Shown piece by piece: positions 12,498-14,919 of a DNA stretch of 14,919 bases. Numbering within the stretch: position 1 is the stretch's first letter; each line of letters starts with the position of its first letter. A model generated the notes under the pieces. It was given only the letters and a program-made list of their open reading frames with translations, did not search any database and was not told the DNA's origin. Source of the stretch: Tepidimonas sp. (lineage in GTDB: Bacteria; Pseudomonadota; Gammaproteobacteria; Burkholderiales; Burkholderiaceae_C); the NCBI GenBank assembly GCA_025054905.1, contig JANWZF010000149.1, positions 1 through 14,919 of the forward strand, given 5' to 3'. The translations under genes were made by a program, and so were the position numbers.

Positions 12498-14198
12498 ATG
12501 ACGCAACCCTACCGTCCTGATCCCGAGGCGGCGGCACGCTGGCTGCTGGATGTGCTGGGAGCCCTGGATGTCTGGCGCGAACTGCCCCCGCTGGCGGAAC
12601 ACGCCGACGCCGCCCTGACGCGGCAGGTGCTGCAGGAGGCCGCCACCTTCGTGCACGAGGTGGTGGCGCCGTTGAACCGCAGCGGCGACGAGATCGGCGC
12701 GCGCTGGCACGACGGCCAGGTCACGATGCCGCCGGGCTTTCGCGAGGCCTACCAGGCGTTCTGGCAGGCCGGCTGGCCTGCCCTGTCCGCCCCGGTGGAA
12801 CTGGGCGGCCAGGGCCTGCCGGTGGCGCTGGAGTTTGTGCTGTACGAGTGGCTCAGCGCCGCCAACCACGCCTGGACGATGGCCCCGGGGCTGCTGCACG
12901 GGGCAGTGGAGTGCCTGCGACACCATGCCAGCGCCGGGCTTCAGGCGCGCTACCTGCCCAAGCTGGTCAGCGGCGAGTGGCTGGCCACGATGGCGCTGAC
13001 CGAGCCGCAAGCCGGCAGCGATCTGGGGCTGGTGCGCACGCGCGCCACCCCCGCGGGCGATGGCACATACCGGCTGGAAGGCAGCAAAATCTTCATTTCC
13101 GGCGGTGAACACGACCTGACCGACAACATCGTGCATCTGGTGCTGGCGCGCCTGCCCGAGGCGCCCGCGGGTGCCAAGGGGCTGAGCCTGTTGCTGGCCC
13201 CCAAATGGCGGCCGGACGGCCAGCGCAACGCCATCGTCTGCGAGCGCATCGAGGACAAAATGGGCCTGCACGGCAGTCCGACCTGCGTGCTGCGCTTCGA
13301 CGGTGCACAGGCCTGGCTGGTCGGACCGCCCCACCAGGGGCTGGGCGCGATGTTCGTGATGATGAACGCCGCGCGCCTGCACGTGGCGCTGCAGGGCATC
13401 GGCCTGCTGGATGCCGCCTGGCAAAAGGCGCACGCCTACGCGCTGCAGCGGTGCCAGATGCGCGCACCGCAGCGGCGCGACCCGACGCAGCCCGCCGACC
13501 CCATCATCGCGCACCCGGCTGTGCAGCGGCTGCTGGACACCCAGCGCGCCTGGATCGACACCGGCCGGCTGTTGGCCTACCGCACGGCCCTGGCGCTGGA
13601 TGTAGCGCAGCATCACCCCGACGCCGCGCGCCGTCAGGCGGCGCAGCGCTGGTGCGCGCTGGCCACCCCGGTGCTGAAAGCCGCCTGGACCGAACAGGCC
13701 TTCCACGGTGCCAGCGACTGCCTGCAGGTGTTCGGGGGCCACGGTTATGTGCGCGAGTGGGGCATCGAGCAGATCGTGCGCGATGCACGCGTGACGATGA
13801 TTTACGAAGGCACCAACGAGATCCAGGCGCAAGACCTGCTGCTGCGCAAGACGCTGCCCGATGCGGGTGCGGCGCTGGCCGCCGTGCTGCGGGAGCTGCA
13901 GGACGACCTGCCGCCAGCCTCACCCTGGCAGGCGGGGGTGCAGCGTCTGCAGGCACTGCTGGCGCGACTGGCCGCCGCCGACGCGGGCACCCAAGCGGCG
14001 CTGCATCCTGTGGCGGGCGACTTTTTGCGCGCGGTGGCATTGACCCTGATGGGCTGGGCGCGGCAACGGCTGGGCCGGGCCGATGCAGCGTGGGACGCCC
14101 AGGTCGGGCGCGCGTTCGACCGCTGGGTCTGGCCCGAGCAGGCGTGGCGCTGCGAGATGGTCGAGCGCGCGCTGGGCGAGCCCCCGCCGTTGCCCTAA
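12498..14198 (+). CDS. Long-form acyl-CoA dehydrogenase (DmdC-like), predicted arylpropionyl-CoA dehydrogenase
   Basis: This 566-residue FAD enzyme is predicted to introduce the alpha,beta double bond into a saturated arylpropionyl-CoA, feeding dihydro-hydroxycinnamates into the same operon. Order of regions: a short N-terminal extension, the N-terminal helical domain, MALTEPQAGSD (165-175) with KIFISGGEHD in the beta domain, and the C-terminal helical domain with FGGHGYVREWGIEQIVRDAR. The catalytic base is E437 in IYEGTNEIQ. A further C-terminal domain of about 115 residues makes it longer than the usual 380 and like the 590-residue DmdC/AcdA class. The ATG follows the thioesterase stop by four bases, and TGAGG doubles as stop and ribosome site. 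Its TAA overlaps the stop of the convergent amidotransferase gene (CTAA, 14195-14198). The substrate is inferred from neighbours. Confidence 0.92.
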   Translation: MTQPYRPDPEAAARWLLDVLGALDVWRELPPLAEHADAALTRQVLQEAATFVHEVVAPLNRSGDEIGARWHDGQVTMPPGFREAYQAFWQAGWPALSAPVELGGQGLPVALEFVLYEWLSAANHAWTMAPGLLHGAVECLRHHASAGLQARYLPKLVSGEWLATMALTEPQAGSDLGLVRTRATPAGDGTYRLEGSKIFISGGEHDLTDNIVHLVLARLPEAPAGAKGLSLLLAPKWRPDGQRNAIVCERIEDKMGLHGSPTCVLRFDGAQAWLVGPPHQGLGAMFVMMNAARLHVALQGIGLLDAAWQKAHAYALQRCQMRAPQRRDPTQPADPIIAHPAVQRLLDTQRAWIDTGRLLAYRTALALDVAQHHPDAARRQAAQRWCALATPVLKAAWTEQAFHGASDCLQVFGGHGYVREWGIEQIVRDARVTMIYEGTNEIQAQDLLLRKTLPDAGAALAAVLRELQDDLPPASPWQAGVQRLQALLARLAAADAGTQAALHPVAGDFLRAVALTLMGWARQRLGRADAAWDAQVGRAFDRWVWPEQAWRCEMVERALGEPPPLP

Positions 14199-14919
14199 GA
14201 CAGCGCCCGCCAGCGCCGCTGCCAGGCCGCATAGATGCGGTCGGCCAGGCGGTAGCTGGCCGCCTGGTGGGCGGCGGTGGCCGCGCGCATGGCCTCGGGC
14301 TCCTGCACCGTCTGCGGGTGGGTGTGCACGGCGTCGGGGTACACCTCCCCGGGGCTGGCCAGCCAGCTTTCAATTTTCAGCGGCGTGATTTCGATGTGGA
14401 ATTGCATGCCCAGATGCGGCCCGATCGCATACGCCTGCACGGCACAGGCCGCCGAGGTGGCCAGCACCGTGGCGCCCGCCGGCAGCGCCACCACGCCGTC
14501 GTAGTGCCACTGGTACACCACCGGCTCAGGTGACTCTCCCAGCCATTCACAAGCGGCCGCGCTGCCATCGTGGCGGATCGGCAGCCAGCCGATTTCCGGT
14601 TGCGCCAGGCGCTGCACCGCCCCTCCGAGGGCGCGCGCCATCAACTGGCCGCCCAGGCAATGGCCGATGACCGGGATGCCCCGCGCGTCAGCCTCGCGGA
14701 TCAAGGCTTCGGCCTGACGCAGCGATGCCCGCTCATCGTTGGCGCTCCACTCCCCACCCAGCACCGCCAGCGCCCGGTAGCCCGCCACCGAATCGGGGTA
14801 CGCCTGCCCAGCCTCGGCGCAAAACACGTCCCAGCGCGCGCCAATGGCATCCAGCCAGGTGGCCAGGTAGCCCGGCGGGTCTTCCAGCGTGTGCTGCAGC
14901 ACCAGCACGTCGGCAGCAG
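14195..14919 (-). CDS. Class I glutamine amidotransferase-like protein (partial, 5' end beyond the window)
   Basis: This reads leftward and enters from the right edge; the reading frame stays open to base 14919. A GTG at 14906-14908 would give 237 residues, but the frame continues upstream as AAD before VLVLQHT, so the true start may lie outside. It has the class I amidotransferase fold: GGEWSAND (51-58), the nucleophile elbow GHCLGGQL with C84, and the His/Glu pair H171 and E173 in MQFHIEIT (numbers from the GTG). Such single-domain proteins resemble the GMP synthase glutaminase domain and act on glutamine or gamma-glutamyl compounds. No synthetase partner is visible. It is convergent with the fcs operon and is probably unrelated to it. 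A gamma-glutamyl hydrolase role is possible; function stays open. Confidence 0.85.
   Translation of the reverse strand, partial: AADVLVLQHTLEDPPGYLATWLDAIGARWDVFCAEAGQAYPDSVAGYRALAVLGGEWSANDERASLRQAEALIREADARGIPVIGHCLGGQLMARALGGAVQRLAQPEIGWLPIRHDGSAAACEWLGESPEPVVYQWHYDGVVALPAGATVLATSAACAVQAYAIGPHLGMQFHIEITPLKIESWLASPGEVYPDAVHTHPQTVQEPEAMRAATAAHQAASYRLADRIYAAWQRRWRALS

Noticed and set aside
9892..13832. Long minus-strand open frames opposite the thiolase, SDR, thioesterase and acyl-CoA dehydrogenase genes
   Set aside because: All overlap motif-bearing plus-strand genes and translate to low-complexity Arg/Ala/Gly/His-rich sequence typical of G+C-rich shadows.
1..14919. tRNA, rRNA, CRISPR arrays, insertion sequences or attachment sites
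   Set aside because: I looked on both strands and saw no spaced direct repeats, transposase-like reading frames, terminal repeats or cloverleaf sequences; the window is almost wholly protein-coding.

Overview
The window is G+C-rich (roughly two thirds by eye), densely packed and free of mobile elements. Its protein families (DctP-type TRAP receptor, beta-proteobacterial feruloyl-CoA synthase, IclR regulator, 4-hydroxybenzoyl-CoA thioesterase) fit a Burkholderiales beta-proteobacterium, Comamonadaceae-like; this placement is inferred from gene style, not from a search. It holds twelve complete genes and two that run off the edges, and almost all look like aromatic-acid catabolism.

Left half, minus strand: a five-gene operon reading from 5322 down to 471 encodes an MBL-fold protein, a VOC-fold metalloprotein, a group A flavoprotein aromatic hydroxylase, a 69-residue DUF2783 protein and a canonical fumarylacetoacetase (fahA). 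Below it, after a 255-bp gap with its own promoter and palindromes, starts a TRAP solute receptor cut by the left edge. The large flavoprotein plus tiny partner resembles the MhaA/MhaB 3-hydroxyphenylacetate 6-hydroxylase described in Pseudomonas putida U. Fumarylacetoacetase is the last enzyme of the homogentisate route. Homogentisate dioxygenase and maleylacetoacetate isomerase are absent here, while two metal-site proteins of unknown role (VOC and MBL) occupy the operon.

Centre: an IclR-type regulator (5485-6315, plus) is divergent from that operon and convergent with a crotonase-fold gene (6312-7100, minus).

Right half, plus strand: a six-gene operon (7198-14198) encodes enoyl-CoA hydratase, feruloyl-CoA synthase, thiolase, SDR dehydrogenase, hydroxybenzoyl-CoA thioesterase and a long acyl-CoA dehydrogenase. 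Together these make a complete CoA-dependent beta-oxidation of phenylpropanoid side chains (hydroxycinnamates and, through the dehydrogenase, phenylpropionates) down to a free hydroxybenzoate. No vanillin-type aldehyde dehydrogenase is present, which argues against the retro-aldol route. A class I glutamine amidotransferase gene, convergent with the operon, runs off the right edge.

Regulation visible in the sequence: the palindrome GGGTTTACCC occurs twice, both times between genes, upstream of the TRAP receptor and between the two divergent crotonase genes. This hints that uptake and side-chain oxidation share a regulator. A related half-site lies on the IclR promoter. A perfect palindrome GTGGAATAGTTCCAC just after fahA resembles IclR-family operators. 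The most unusual parts are the MBL/VOC/hydroxylase/DUF2783/fahA operon and the MBL protein's altered metal site.
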